64,000 bases of DNA from positions 1 through 64,000 of the forward strand of contig NZ_JAEMTF010000002.1 of assembly GCF_016462415.1 (NCBI RefSeq), in the 5' to 3' direction. The translations under genes and the position numbers were made by a program. The notes under the pieces are model-generated. The model saw nothing but the letters and a program-made list of their open reading frames with translations. It did no database searches and was not told the origin of the DNA. The DNA comes from Williamsia sp. (lineage in GTDB: Bacteria > Actinomycetota > Actinomycetes > Mycobacteriales > Mycobacteriaceae). Positions 9,430-18,468 of the stretch are shown here, piece after piece. Position 1 is the first letter of the stretch. Each line of letters starts with the position of its first letter.

Positions 9430-11454
9430 TCAGGCCGCGGCCCGGACGGCGCCGGTGACGGCGTCGGCGGTGATCTCGTCGATCGCCACGTAGCCGCCGC
9501 CGAGGTGTCCGGCCAGCGTACGGGCCAGCCCGAGGCGGATCATGCCCTGCTCGCAGTCGACCACCACGCTGTCGACACCGCGGGTGCGTAACCGGGCGGC
9601 GGCGGATGCGGAACGTCCGACCGCGTCGGGACCGCTGGTGGCGCGGCCGTCGGTCAGGACCACGACCAGCGGACGGCGGCGCGGGTCGGTGTGCCGGGCG
9701 CGCTCGACCAGCGCGGTGGCCTCGATCAGTCCCTCGGCCAGCGGGGTCCGGCCGCCGGTGGACACCCCCGACAGCCCACGGAGCGCGATGCTGACCGACC
9801 GGGTGGGTGGGACGACGACGGTGGCGCTCGACCCGCGCAGCACCACCACCGCGACGCGGTCGCGCCGCTGGTAGGAGTCGCGCAGCAGCGCCGCGCAGGC
9901 GCCACTGACCGCGTCGAGTCGTCGGCGCGCGGTCATCGACCCGGACAGGTCGACGGTGAACACCACCAGGTTGCCCTCGCGACCGATGCGCACCGCCCCC
10001 CGCAGGTCCGCCGGCGTGACCCGCAGTCGTGGCCCACCACCGCGCTCGCCGTGACCGGCCGCCGCGGCCAACACGGTGGCGTGCAGGTGGATCCCGGAAC
10101 CGTCGACCGATGTGGTCGATCCGACCGTGTGTCCACGTCTGCTGCGCGCCGGCGAACGCCGACCGGGGTCGCCGTCACCGACACCGGCGACCCGCAACGT
10201 GCGGGTCACCGACGCGGTCTGCGACAGCGCCAGGTTCGACGGTGGCGGCCCGACCGGGATCGGATCACGCCGCGTCGCCGCGTCGTCGGCGTCGGTGGGT
10301 GACGGATCACTCGACTCGACGGGGCCGTCGGCGGGCGATGAGCTCTCCGGGGCAGGCGATCCCGATCCGGGGTCGTCGTCCGGCCCTGGGTCGGTCGGGT
10401 CGTCGTCGGGATCACCTCCGCCGTCGGTGGGATCGGTCGGTCCGTCGCCGTCACCGCCGTCGTGGTCGCCGTCCTGCTGCTGCGCCGATTCTGCGGCGGC
10501 GTCCATCGCCGAGTCCAGGTCGTCGCGGCTCATGTCGGTGTCGTCGAACGGGTCTCGGCGACGACGGTGCGGCAATGCCAGCTCCGCGGCGGCCCGGACA
10601 TCGGTTTCGTCGACCTCGTCGACACCTCGCCACGCGGCGTGGGCGCAGGCGGTCCGGGCGACGACGATGTCGCCGCGCAGGCCGTCGACGTCGAGCTGCG
10701 TGCAGATGGCGGCGATGCGACGCATCTCCGACGTGGGCAACCGAACCGATCCGACCGCGGCCCGTGCGGTCGCGATCGATGCGGCGATCGACTCGTCGGC
10801 GGCGCGCCAGCGATCGGCGAACGCGGTCGGGTCGGCGTCGTAGTCCATCCGACGGGTGATGACCTCGACCCGGTCGTCGACGTCGCGGGGTGCGGTGACC
10901 GCGACGGTCAGACCGAACCGGTCGAGCAGCTGTGGCCGCAGCTCGCCCTCCTCCGGGTTCATGGTGCCCACGAGGACGAACCGGGACGCGTAGCTGCGCG
11001 ACACCGAGTCGCGTTCGACCGTCACCCGCCCCATCGCGGCGGCATCGAGCAGCACGTCGACGAGGTGGTCGGCGAGCAGGTTCACCTCGTCGATGTAGAG
11101 CACACCCCCGTCGGCCGCCGAGAGCAGTCCCGGGGTGAACGACGCGTCGCCGTCGCGCAAGACCTTCTGGACGTCGAGCGACCCGACCACCCGGTCCTCG
11201 GTGGCACCGATCGGCAGTTCCACGACGCGTCCGACCGCGCCGGTCGGGCCGTCGGCGGGCAGCAACGGCGCCAGCGCACGCACGATCGTGGACTTGGCCG
11301 TGCCTTTCTCGCCGCGGATCAGCACCCCGCCGATCGACGGGGCGATCGCGCACAGGATCAGGGCGAGTTTGAGCGCATCCTGACCCACGACCGCGGTGAA
11401 CGGGTACGGGGCGAGCGGGAGGTCGGTGGGGTCGGGATGGGAGGAATGGGTCAC
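9430..11454 (-). CDS. Fused ChlI-ChlD type metal chelatase subunit (probably cobalt insertion)
   Basis: The 674-residue protein joins an AAA+ ChlI/BchI module to a ChlD-like von Willebrand A domain. Visible motifs are Walker A RGEKGTAKST near residues 48-57, Walker B VLYIDEVNLL, a polyacidic Asp/Pro/Gly linker at about residues 345-430, and a MIDAS site DLSGSM in the C-terminal third. Such fusions (Rv2850c in M. tuberculosis) sit in cobalamin operons and are annotated as magnesium chelatases; given cobO, cobB and cysG downstream, a part in cobalt or sirohydrochlorin chelation is more likely (inference). The GTG at 11454 overlaps the upstream GNAT stop (GTGA). Confidence 0.88.
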   Translation of the reverse strand: MTHSSHPDPTDLPLAPYPFTAVVGQDALKLALILCAIAPSIGGVLIRGEKGTAKSTIVRALAPLLPADGPTGAVGRVVELPIGATEDRVVGSLDVQKVLRDGDASFTPGLLSAADGGVLYIDEVNLLADHLVDVLLDAAAMGRVTVERDSVSRSYASRFVLVGTMNPEEGELRPQLLDRFGLTVAVTAPRDVDDRVEVITRRMDYDADPTAFADRWRAADESIAASIATARAAVGSVRLPTSEMRRIAAICTQLDVDGLRGDIVVARTACAHAAWRGVDEVDETDVRAAAELALPHRRRRDPFDDTDMSRDDLDSAMDAAAESAQQQDGDHDGGDGDGPTDPTDGGGDPDDDPTDPGPDDDPGSGSPAPESSSPADGPVESSDPSPTDADDAATRRDPIPVGPPPSNLALSQTASVTRTLRVAGVGDGDPGRRSPARSRRGHTVGSTTSVDGSGIHLHATVLAAAAGHGERGGGPRLRVTPADLRGAVRIGREGNLVVFTVDLSGSMTARRRLDAVSGACAALLRDSYQRRDRVAVVVLRGSSATVVVPPTRSVSIALRGLSGVSTGGRTPLAEGLIEATALVERARHTDPRRRPLVVVLTDGRATSGPDAVGRSASAAARLRTRGVDSVVVDCEQGMIRLGLARTLAGHLGGGYVAIDEITADAVTGAVRAAA

Positions 11455-11921
11455 GAGGCCTGCCAGGGCTCCCCGCCACCGCGACGCATCGGCACATGCG
11501 GGATGCCGTCGAGCAGGTACTCGGGCCCCTCCGGCGCGAAACCGTGCTTGGCGTACATGTCCACCAGGTAGGTCTGCGCATCGATGCGACACGCATGGGA
11601 CCCGACCTCGGCCAGCGCGGTCCGCAGGAGTCGGGTGGTGTGTCCCTGACCGCGGTGCGCGCGTTCGGTACACAACCGCCCGATGCGGAACGACTTGCCG
11701 TCGTCGTGCTCCTCGAGCAGACGCAGCGTGCAGACGACGTCACCGTCCTGCTGCAGCCACAGGTGCCGGGTGTCCTGGTCGAGGTCGCGCCCGTCGAGTT
11801 CCGCGTAGGGGCAGGACTGTTCGACGACGAACACGTCGACGCGCAACTTCAGGATCTTGTACATCAGAGCGGTGTCGAGGTCCTGGGCCCAACTCCGGTG
11901 CAGCGTCGCGGTGGCAGTCAT
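11451..11921 (-). CDS. ElaA-like GNAT acetyltransferase
   Basis: A 156-residue protein of the GCN5-related acetyltransferase superfamily, ElaA subgroup: LDTALMYKILKLRVDVFVVEQ at the N-terminus, the CPYAELDGRDLD segment, and an acetyl-CoA loop of the form R-x-x-G-x-G (RAHRGQGHTTRLL). The substrate is unknown. It is the first gene of the chelatase-cobO-cobB-cysG operon and only 13 bases from the mqo stop, so the operon either reads through from mqo or uses a promoter inside the mqo 3' end. Same order as Rv2851c in M. tuberculosis. Confidence 0.88.
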   Translation of the reverse strand: MTATATLHRSWAQDLDTALMYKILKLRVDVFVVEQSCPYAELDGRDLDQDTRHLWLQQDGDVVCTLRLLEEHDDGKSFRIGRLCTERAHRGQGHTTRLLRTALAEVGSHACRIDAQTYLVDMYAKHGFAPEGPEYLLDGIPHVPMRRGGGEPWQAS

Positions 11922-11934
11922 GTGGTTGTGACTA

Positions 11935-13479
11935 TCACACGGGGGTGGGAGCCGCCACGCGGCGCTCGTCGTCGGCGACCGAGTCGTCGGCGGGGGTGCT
12001 CGACAGTTCGAGCACCTTCGAGGTCCAGTCCCACACCTCGCGGAACAGCGACTCGTCGTTGGACAGCTTGTGCCCGAACGACGGGATCATCTCGGCGAGC
12101 GCCGGCTTCCAGGCCTCGAAGTGCCGCGGGAAGCAGCGCTCGAGGACGTCGAGCATCGCGGGCACGGCGGTCGACGCGCCGGGCGAGGCGCCCAGCAGGC
12201 CGGCCATGGTGCCGTCCTCGGAGTTCACCACGGCGGTGCCGAACTCGAGGGCGCCGCTCATGGCGCCGTTCTTGCGGATGACCTGGACGCGCTGCCCGGC
12301 GGTGATGAGTTCCCAGTCGGCGCCCAGAGCGCGCGGCACGAACTCCTGCAGGGTCTTGACCCGGTCGTTCGAGTTCGCCGCGAGCTCACTGATGAGGTAC
12401 TTCAGCAGCCCGAACTCCTTGGGGGCGATGCTGGCGATCGGGAACGCGTTGAAGGGCGTCACCGACTTGAGCAGATCGAGGTTGCTGCCTTCCTTGAGGA
12501 ACTTCGGCGACCAGCCCGCGTAGGGCCCGAAGAGCAGGCCCGGCTTGTGGTTGATGACACGGGTGTCGAGGTGCGGCACCGACATCGGCGGCGCGCCCAC
12601 CGCGGCGCGTCCGTAGACCTTCGCGTGGTGCTCGTCGATGAGATCGGGGTTGGTGCAGCGGAAGAACGCTCCACTGACCGGGAACCCACCGAACTGACGG
12701 GCCTCCTTGATGCCGGACTTCTGCAGCAGGTGGATGGCGCCGCCACCGGCACCGACGAAGACGAAACCGGCGTGCACGGTGGTCTTCTGCTTGGTCCGCA
12801 GGTTGACGACCTTGACCATCCAGCTGCCGTCGGACTGCTTCTTCAGATCGGTGACCGAGTGGCCGAAGTTGACGGTGCCGCCGTCGGCGACGGTGTTGAG
12901 CAGCTTCTGGGTCAGGGCGCCGAAGTCGACGTCGGTGCCTCCTTCGAACCAGTTCAGCGCGACCGGGTCGGAGAAGTCACGGCCGGTCGACATCAGCGGC
13001 AGTCGCCTGGTGAACTCGGCCGGGTCGTCGATGTACTCCATACCCTTGAACAGGGTTTGTCCGGCGAGCGCGTCGTAGCGCTTGCGCAGGTAGTCCACCC
13101 CGTCGGCGCCGTGGGTGAAGCTCACGTGCGGGATGGGGTTGATGAACTCGCTGGGGTTGCTGAGGATCCCGTTCTCGATGGCGTGCGCCCAGAACTGGCG
13201 CGACACCTGGAACTGCTCGTTGATGGTGATCGCCTTGGTGATGTCGACACCACCGTCGGCCGTCTGCGGGGTGTAGTTCAGCTCACACAGCGCGGAGTGC
13301 CCGGTGCCCGCGTTGTTCCACGGATCGCTGCTCTCGGCCGCGGCCGCGTCGAGACGCTCGAAAACGCTGACCGACCAGTCGGGCTGGAGCGATCGGATGA
13401 GCACACCGAGGGTGGCGCTCATGATTCCTGCTCCGACCAGGACGACGTCGGTTTTGACGACCGCAGACGATGAAGACAC
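11935..13479 (-). CDS. mqo: Malate:quinone oxidoreductase
   Basis: Mqo is a peripheral membrane FAD enzyme that oxidises malate to oxaloacetate and reduces the quinone pool. The 514-residue product has an N-terminal FAD-binding motif [15 protein letters not shown], then [31 protein letters not shown] in two blocks, and [20 protein letters not shown] near the C-terminus, all typical of Mqo. The GTG at 13479 is chosen because the open frame continues upstream through the divergent hydrolase gene without Mqo similarity; a GGGAG lies 11 bases before it. Confidence 0.96.
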   Translation of the reverse strand: MSSSSAVVKTDVVLVGAGIMSATLGVLIRSLQPDWSVSVFERLDAAAAESSDPWNNAGTGHSALCELNYTPQTADGGVDITKAITINEQFQVSRQFWAHAIENGILSNPSEFINPIPHVSFTHGADGVDYLRKRYDALAGQTLFKGMEYIDDPAEFTRRLPLMSTGRDFSDPVALNWFEGGTDVDFGALTQKLLNTVADGGTVNFGHSVTDLKKQSDGSWMVKVVNLRTKQKTTVHAGFVFVGAGGGAIHLLQKSGIKEARQFGGFPVSGAFFRCTNPDLIDEHHAKVYGRAAVGAPPMSVPHLDTRVINHKPGLLFGPYAGWSPKFLKEGSNLDLLKSVTPFNAFPIASIAPKEFGLLKYLISELAANSNDRVKTLQEFVPRALGADWELITAGQRVQVIRKNGAMSGALEFGTAVVNSEDGTMAGLLGASPGASTAVPAMLDVLERCFPRHFEAWKPALAEMIPSFGHKLSNDESLFREVWDWTSKVLELSSTPADDSVADDERRVAAPTPV

Positions 13480-13611
13480 TTGACGCTCAACTCCCTTGTC
13501 GTACTCCGGGCCGATTGGTCCGGGAACATCTGCAGTCCATTGTCCCCCATGAGAGCACCGATCGAAACGTCGGTGTGGGAAAGCGCACCGGCGGCTCAGT
13601 ACAGTTGGACA

Positions 13612-14733
13612 GTGGCTTCCACCTCGCACACGCCCGTGCCCCCCACCTCCGACACACCGCTCGCGGCCGGGTCCGCGCGGTGGCGTCCGGACCTGCTCGG
13701 TGACGGCTTCGAGGCCCTCACGATCGACCTCGGCGACGACCCCGACGGCGAGGCGCCCATCGACGCCACGCTGGTCCGCCACCGCCGGACCGCCCTGCCC
13801 GCCGACACCGAGGGTGTGCGACCGTCGGTGCTCTACGTCCACGGTTTCACCGACTACTTCTTCCAGGTGGCGCTCGCCGACGCGTTCGCCGACGCCGGTT
13901 ACGACTTTCACGCCCTCGACCTGCGTAAATGCGGTCGGTCGCTCCGTGACGGTCACACCCCGCACTACATCTCCGACCTCGCGCTCTACGACGCCGAACT
14001 CGACGCCGCGCTCGACGTCATCGACGCCGCGCACCCGGGCACCCCGATCGTGGTGGCCGCGCACTCGACGGGCGGTCTGATCACCCCGCTGTGGCTCGAT
14101 CGCCTCCGGACCCGCGATCCGCAGCGGCACAACCGGGTCACCGGTCTGGTGCTCAACAGCCCCTGGTTCGACCTCCAGGGACCACCCGGATTGCGCTCCT
14201 ACGGAACGGTCTTCGTCAACGTGGTGGCGAAACTGGGCGGCCTGCGGGTGATCCCCCGCACACTGCCCGGAGGCTACGGGCAGAGCCTGCACAGCTCGGC
14301 GCACGGCGAATGGGACTACGACCTGCGACTCAAACCCCTCTCGGGCTTCCCGGTGACCTTCGGGTTCCTCTCCGCCGTCCGCCGTGGACACGCCCGTCTC
14401 CATCGAGGACTCGACGTCGGGGTGCCGTCGCTGGTGCTGCGGTCGGCGCGTAGCGCCCTCGGCGGTCCCTACCGTCCGGCCGTCGACACCGCCGACAACG
14501 TCCTCGACACCGCACAGATCGCGCGCTGGAGCGGTTGTCTCGGCAACCGGGTCACCGCGGTGCCGATCGAGGGTGCACGCCACGACGTGTTCCTGTCGCG
14601 TGCGCAACCCCGCGCCGCCGCCTACGCCGAGCTGTCCCGGTGGCTGTCGGAGAACACCCCCACGCTGTCCACCCGCCGTGAGATCCATCCACCGAACCCG
14701 GGCACCGTCCCGGCACGAGGAGCGCGTACATGA
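13612..14733 (+). CDS. Alpha/beta hydrolase (lysophospholipase-like), coupled to mtr
   Basis: A 373-residue serine hydrolase of the Hydrolase_4/monoacylglycerol-lipase-like group. It has an oxyanion-hole [20 protein letters not shown] region, the nucleophile elbow AAHSTGGLI, and a candidate catalytic histidine in [12 protein letters not shown]. The natural substrate is unknown. It starts at the GTG 13612, is divergent from mqo over about 130 bases, and its stop overlaps the mtr start (ATGA). The same gene pair, Rv2854-Rv2855, occurs in M. tuberculosis, suggesting a conserved but unexplained link to mycothiol redox. Confidence 0.86.
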   Translation: MASTSHTPVPPTSDTPLAAGSARWRPDLLGDGFEALTIDLGDDPDGEAPIDATLVRHRRTALPADTEGVRPSVLYVHGFTDYFFQVALADAFADAGYDFHALDLRKCGRSLRDGHTPHYISDLALYDAELDAALDVIDAAHPGTPIVVAAHSTGGLITPLWLDRLRTRDPQRHNRVTGLVLNSPWFDLQGPPGLRSYGTVFVNVVAKLGGLRVIPRTLPGGYGQSLHSSAHGEWDYDLRLKPLSGFPVTFGFLSAVRRGHARLHRGLDVGVPSLVLRSARSALGGPYRPAVDTADNVLDTAQIARWSGCLGNRVTAVPIEGARHDVFLSRAQPRAAAYAELSRWLSENTPTLSTRREIHPPNPGTVPARGART

Positions 14734-16118
14734 CCGACGTAGACCTGGCCATCATCGGATCCGGCAGCGGGAACTCGATTCCCGATGATCGCTTCGACGA
14801 CATGACGATCGCGATGTTCGAGAAGGGCGTCTACGGCGGCACCTGCCTCAACGTCGGATGCATCCCGACCAAGATGTTCGTCTATGCCGCCGAGGTGGCG
14901 AAGACGATCACGGAGTCCGAGCGATACGGCGTCGACAGCCACATCGACGACGTGCGGTGGCGCGATGTCGTGGGCCGCATCTTCGGTCGCATCGACCCGA
15001 TCTCGGCGGGCGGGCTGTCCTACCGGGAGGACAAGTGCGACAACATCACCGTGTATCACTCGCACGTCCGTTTCACCGGGCGCACCGAGGACGGTCGCTA
15101 CCGACTCCGGACCGACGACGGTGACGAGGTCACCGCAGCGAAGGTCGTCGTCGCCGCGGGCTCGCGACCGGTGATCCCGGAGGCCATCACCGAGGGCGGG
15201 GTGCCGTTCCACACCAACGACGACGTCATGCGACTCGCCGAGTTGCCGCGGCGGCTGCTGATCGTCGGCGGCGGCTACATCGCGGCCGAGTTCGCGCATG
15301 TCTTCGGCTCTCTCGGCAGCGAGGTGACCATCGTCGCGCGCGGCGATCACCTGCTGCGTCACCTCGACGGCGACATCTCCGATCGGTTCACCGAGATCGC
15401 GCAGAACACGTGGGACGTGCGTCTGAACGCCTCGGTGACCGCGGCACGCACGGGCACCGGTGGCACCGTCGAACTCGAGTTGTCCGACGGGACGACGCTC
15501 GTCGGCGACGCCCTGCTGGTGGCCACCGGTCGCCGACCCAACGGCGACGGGCTCGATCTCGACACCATCGGGGTGTCGCTCGACGATCAGGGCCGCGTCG
15601 AGTGCGACGAGTTCGGTCGTACGGCTGCCGAGAACGTCTGGACGCTCGGCGACGTCAGCTCGCCGTACCAGCTCAAGCACGTGGCCAACCACGAGGCCCG
15701 CAAGGTGCAGGCGAACCTGCTGCGCGCCTGGGACTCCGACGAGCTCGAGGCGTTCGACCACCGCTTCGTCCCCGCCGCGGTCTTCACCCACCCGCAGATC
15801 GCGTCGGTGGGTCTCACCGAGTCGCAGGCACGTGAGCAGGGCCTCGACATCACGGTGAAGGTGCAGGACTACGGAGATGTCGCCTACGGCTGGGCCATGG
15901 AGGACAAGACCGGGTTGTGCAAGGTCATCGCCGAACGCGGTACCGGCCGCCTCCTCGGCGCCCACATCATCGGCCCCCAGGCGCCGACGGTCATCCAACC
16001 GGTCATCCAGGCCCTGCACTTCGGGCTCGACGCGACGTCGATGGCCACGGGCCAGTACTGGATTCACCCGGGTATGCCCGAGGTGCTGGAGAACGCACTG
16101 TTGGGACTCGACATCTGA
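14730..16118 (+). CDS. mtr: Mycothione reductase
   Basis: Mtr reduces mycothiol disulfide with NADPH and FAD, keeping the actinobacterial thiol buffer reduced. The 462-residue protein is a class I pyridine nucleotide-disulfide oxidoreductase: FAD motif IIGSGSGN (residues 8-15), redox pair [13 protein letters not shown] (Cys39/Cys44), NADPH motif [12 protein letters not shown], and the C-terminal dimerisation domain with the active-site His-Glu in [15 protein letters not shown]. The replacement of the usual GxGxxG by GSGSGNS is typical of mycothione reductases as opposed to lipoamide dehydrogenase. It is a marker that the organism makes mycothiol. Confidence 0.96.
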   Translation: MTDVDLAIIGSGSGNSIPDDRFDDMTIAMFEKGVYGGTCLNVGCIPTKMFVYAAEVAKTITESERYGVDSHIDDVRWRDVVGRIFGRIDPISAGGLSYREDKCDNITVYHSHVRFTGRTEDGRYRLRTDDGDEVTAAKVVVAAGSRPVIPEAITEGGVPFHTNDDVMRLAELPRRLLIVGGGYIAAEFAHVFGSLGSEVTIVARGDHLLRHLDGDISDRFTEIAQNTWDVRLNASVTAARTGTGGTVELELSDGTTLVGDALLVATGRRPNGDGLDLDTIGVSLDDQGRVECDEFGRTAAENVWTLGDVSSPYQLKHVANHEARKVQANLLRAWDSDELEAFDHRFVPAAVFTHPQIASVGLTESQAREQGLDITVKVQDYGDVAYGWAMEDKTGLCKVIAERGTGRLLGAHIIGPQAPTVIQPVIQALHFGLDATSMATGQYWIHPGMPEVLENALLGLDI

Positions 16119-16131
16119 GCCGTCGCACTCG

Positions 16132-16179
16132 ATTGACGTCTGATTCGACAGCCGTCAATATAGACAGATGTCGAATCAG
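16132..16179 (+). promoter_or_regulatory. arsR promoter with nested inverted repeats; probably leaderless
   Basis: A -35 TTGACG (16133-16138) and a weak -10 CAATAT (16156-16161), 17 bases apart, place transcription start at about 16168, the A of the arsR ATG. Two perfect inverted repeats overlap them: ATTGACG/CGTCAAT (arms 16132-16138 and 16153-16159) and the longer CTGATTCGACA/TGTCGAATCAG (arms 16140-16150 and 16169-16179). No ribosome binding site is visible. I infer autorepression by ArsR binding across the promoter and start codon. Confidence 0.6.
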
Positions 16180-16548
16180 GCGGTCGTGCCGCCGGCGGAC
16201 GAGTGTTGCCCCACCCCGTTGATCACCGAGGCCGTGTCGCCGGAGGCTGCCGCCGGGCTGGCGCGGATGTTCAAGGCGCTCGGCGATCCGGTGCGCCTCC
16301 GGCTGCTGAGTCTGGTGGCCGGACACGAGGGCGGCGAGGCCTGCGTCTGCGACATCTCCGGGTCGTTCGACCTGTCGCAGCCCACGATCTCCCACCATCT
16401 CAAGGTGTTACGCGAAGCCGGCCTGCTCGAGTCCGAGCGCCGCGGCACGTGGGTCTATCACCGCGTCGCCCCGGCCGCCCTGGCCCAGCTCGCGCTCGTG
16501 TTGCAGGTCGCCAGCCCGGCCACGACCGGAACGGCCGCGTTCGCGTGA
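16168..16548 (+). CDS. arsR: ArsR/SmtB-family arsenic-responsive repressor
   Basis: A 126-residue winged-helix regulator. The helix-turn-helix region is visible as ALGDPVRLRLLSLVA followed by DLSQPTISHHLKVLREAGL and the wing ERRGTWVYHRV. Candidate metalloid ligands are Cys13/Cys14 near the N-terminus and Cys54 and Cys56 (EACVCD), just before the recognition helix, as in actinobacterial ArsR proteins. ArsR normally represses its own operon until As(III) binds. It overlaps acr3 by GTGA, so the two are coupled. Confidence 0.93.
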   Translation: MSNQAVVPPADECCPTPLITEAVSPEAAAGLARMFKALGDPVRLRLLSLVAGHEGGEACVCDISGSFDLSQPTISHHLKVLREAGLLESERRGTWVYHRVAPAALAQLALVLQVASPATTGTAAFA

Positions 16549-17636
16549 ACGCGACGACCGACACCCGGGGCGAATCGGCGGTCGTGGGCAGGCTGTCGAC
16601 TCTCGATCGGTTCCTTCCGGTGTGGATCGGCGTCGCGATGGTCGCGGGATTGCTGCTCGGCCGTGCCGTCCCGGGGCTCGACGACGCGCTGTCGACGATC
16701 TCCGTCGACGGCGTCTCGCTCCCGATCGCGGTCGGGTTGCTGATCATGATGTACCCGGTGCTGGCCAAGGTCCGCTACGACCGACTCGACACGGTCACCG
16801 GCGACAGGAGGCTGCTGCTCGGCTCACTGGCACTGAACTGGGTCCTCGGCCCCGCGGTCATGTTCGCACTCGCCTGGCTGTTCCTGCCCGATCTGCCGGA
16901 GTACCGCACCGGACTGATCATCGTCGGCCTCGCCCGCTGCATCGCCATGGTCATCATCTGGAACGACCTCGCCTGTGGGGACCGCGAGGCCGCCGCGGTC
17001 CTGGTCGCGATCAACTCGGTGTTCCAGGTGGTCATGTTCGCCGTGCTCGGCTGGTTCTATCTGTCGGTCCTGCCGGGCTGGTTGGGCCTCGAGCAGACCG
17101 ACATCTCGACCTCACCGTGGCAGATCGCCGGGTCGGTGCTGATCTTCCTCGGCATCCCCCTCGTCGTCGGGTTCGCGTCACGGTTTCTCGGCGAGAAGGC
17201 CAGGGGCCGAGACTGGTACGAGACGACGTTCATCCCTCGCATCGGCCCGTGGGCGCTGTATGGACTGCTGTTCACGATCGTCGTCCTGTTCGCGCTCCAG
17301 GGTGACCAGATCACGTCCCGGCCACTCGACGTGGTCCGCATCGCGCTGCCCCTGCTCGTCTACTTCGCCGTCATGTGGGGTGGCGGCTATGCGTTCGGCG
17401 CCGCCATGGGACTCGGCTACGCGCGGACGACCACCCTTGCGTTCACCGCCGCGGGCAACAACTTCGAACTCGCCATCGCCGTGGCGATCGCCACCTACGG
17501 GGCGACGTCCGGACAGGCGCTGGCCGGTGTCGTCGGTCCGCTGATCGAGGTCCCGGTGCTCGTGGGCCTGGTCTATGTGTCGCTCGCCCTGCGCAGGCGC
17601 TTCGCCGATTCCCCCGTGTCGGGGGGACCCCGATGA
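16545..17636 (+). CDS. arsB: ACR3-family arsenite efflux antiporter
   Basis: A 363-residue inner-membrane transporter that exports As(III), likely in exchange for protons. It has about ten membrane spans and the ACR3 hallmark cysteine segment GLARCIAMVIIWNDLACGD, plus AAGNNFELAIAVAIATYG in the penultimate region. It is distinct from the 12-span ArsB fold, although the symbol arsB is often used (acr3 is more exact). The GTG at 16545 overlaps the arsR stop. Its 3' end overlaps the arsC frame by 62 bases as annotated here. Confidence 0.95.
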   Translation: MNATTDTRGESAVVGRLSTLDRFLPVWIGVAMVAGLLLGRAVPGLDDALSTISVDGVSLPIAVGLLIMMYPVLAKVRYDRLDTVTGDRRLLLGSLALNWVLGPAVMFALAWLFLPDLPEYRTGLIIVGLARCIAMVIIWNDLACGDREAAAVLVAINSVFQVVMFAVLGWFYLSVLPGWLGLEQTDISTSPWQIAGSVLIFLGIPLVVGFASRFLGEKARGRDWYETTFIPRIGPWALYGLLFTIVVLFALQGDQITSRPLDVVRIALPLLVYFAVMWGGGYAFGAAMGLGYARTTTLAFTAAGNNFELAIAVAIATYGATSGQALAGVVGPLIEVPVLVGLVYVSLALRRRFADSPVSGGPR

Positions 17637-18078
17637 CGGCACATCGGGTCCGACGCCCTCGGTCCTGTTCGTCTGCGTGAAGAATGCGGGCAAGTCACAG
17701 ATGGCCGCGGGACTGATGCGCGCGGCCGCGGGCGACGACGCCGCCGAGATCCATTCGGCGGGGACGCGGCCGGGCACCGCACTGAACGCGATGTCGGTGG
17801 CCGTTCTGCGTGAGGTCGGTGTCGATGTCGGAGACGAACACCCGAAGGCCACCGACCTCGACCTCGCCCGCCGCATGACCTGGGTGATCGTCCTCGGGCG
17901 CGAGGCGCGGTTCGATCCGGGTCCCGGTCCGATCGTCGAGACGTGGGACACCGACGAACCGTCGGACCGCGGGATCGAGGGCGTCGAACGGATGCGACTC
18001 GTCCGCGACGACATCGCCGCACGGGTCGATGATCTGACCCGGCGCCTCGACACCTCGGCGGCGGGTCGCCGGGGCTAG
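17575..18078 (+). CDS. arsC: Low-molecular-weight phosphatase-type arsenate reductase
   Basis: The core from about residue 29 is an ArsC/LMW-phosphatase protein: P-loop CVKNAGKSQMAAG (Cys34, with Lys40 where Arg is usual), HSAGTRPG, and a C-terminal WDTDEPSD acid loop. Actinobacterial members reduce arsenate via mycothiol and mycoredoxin, which fits mtr upstream. The start is doubtful: the only in-frame ATG (17575) lies inside acr3 and gives an unusual leader, while the ATGA overlapping the acr3 stop (17633) is in another frame. A one-base deletion, or a non-standard start near the core, would explain this. Confidence 0.8.
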   Translation: MCRSPCAGASPIPPCRGDPDDGTSGPTPSVLFVCVKNAGKSQMAAGLMRAAAGDDAAEIHSAGTRPGTALNAMSVAVLREVGVDVGDEHPKATDLDLARRMTWVIVLGREARFDPGPGPIVETWDTDEPSDRGIEGVERMRLVRDDIAARVDDLTRRLDTSAAGRRG

Positions 18079-18428
18079 CGGTCGCGTTGTTCGCGGGCGA
18101 TGCGACGCTGCTGCTCGGCGCGTTCGCGCACCTGCGCCGCGAACAGGGCGGCCTGCGTCTCGGCATCCATCTCCGGGACCGAACCCGATGTCGCACGGGT
18201 TTTCTCGTTCTTCTGCGCGTCGTGCTCCTGGGACCCGTCCTTCTGCGACTCGTCCTTCTGGGGACGCCCGAGAGCCAACCACGCGATCGGCCCGACCAAC
18301 GGCAGCGCCATCGACAGCAGCGCCCACACCGGCTTCGGGACCCCGCGCACGGTGCGGCCGTCGGTGACCACGATGTCCACCAGGACGACGACGATGATGA
18401 GGACATAGATCACGGCCAGATACGGCAT
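18075..18428 (-). CDS. Small PLDc_N-domain membrane protein
   Basis: A 117-residue protein from the ATG at 18428 with an AGGAGG-like site upstream. It has two membrane spans (residues about 3-22 and 35-55, the latter in the PLDc_N form PVWALLSMALPLVGPIAWLALGR), followed by a hydrophilic, Lys/Glu/Asp-rich tail likely to be helical. PLDc_N modules occur at the N-terminus of cardiolipin synthases and also alone, as here, without phospholipase motifs. Function unknown. Its stop overlaps the arsC stop by four bases, convergently. Confidence 0.82.
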   Translation of the reverse strand: MPYLAVIYVLIIVVVLVDIVVTDGRTVRGVPKPVWALLSMALPLVGPIAWLALGRPQKDESQKDGSQEHDAQKNEKTRATSGSVPEMDAETQAALFAAQVRERAEQQRRIAREQRDR

Positions 18429-18468
18429 CGCGACCTCCTCTCGTCGGGTGGTTGGAGAACGTGGCGGA

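Noticed and set aside
11922-11934. Cobalamin riboswitch ahead of the chelatase operon
   Set aside because: Only 13 bases separate the genes, and no B12-box-like sequence was recognised nearby.
13480-14688. Upstream extension of the mqo frame
   Set aside because: The frame stays open across the divergent hydrolase gene but has no Mqo similarity; the FAD motif begins just after the GTG at 13479.
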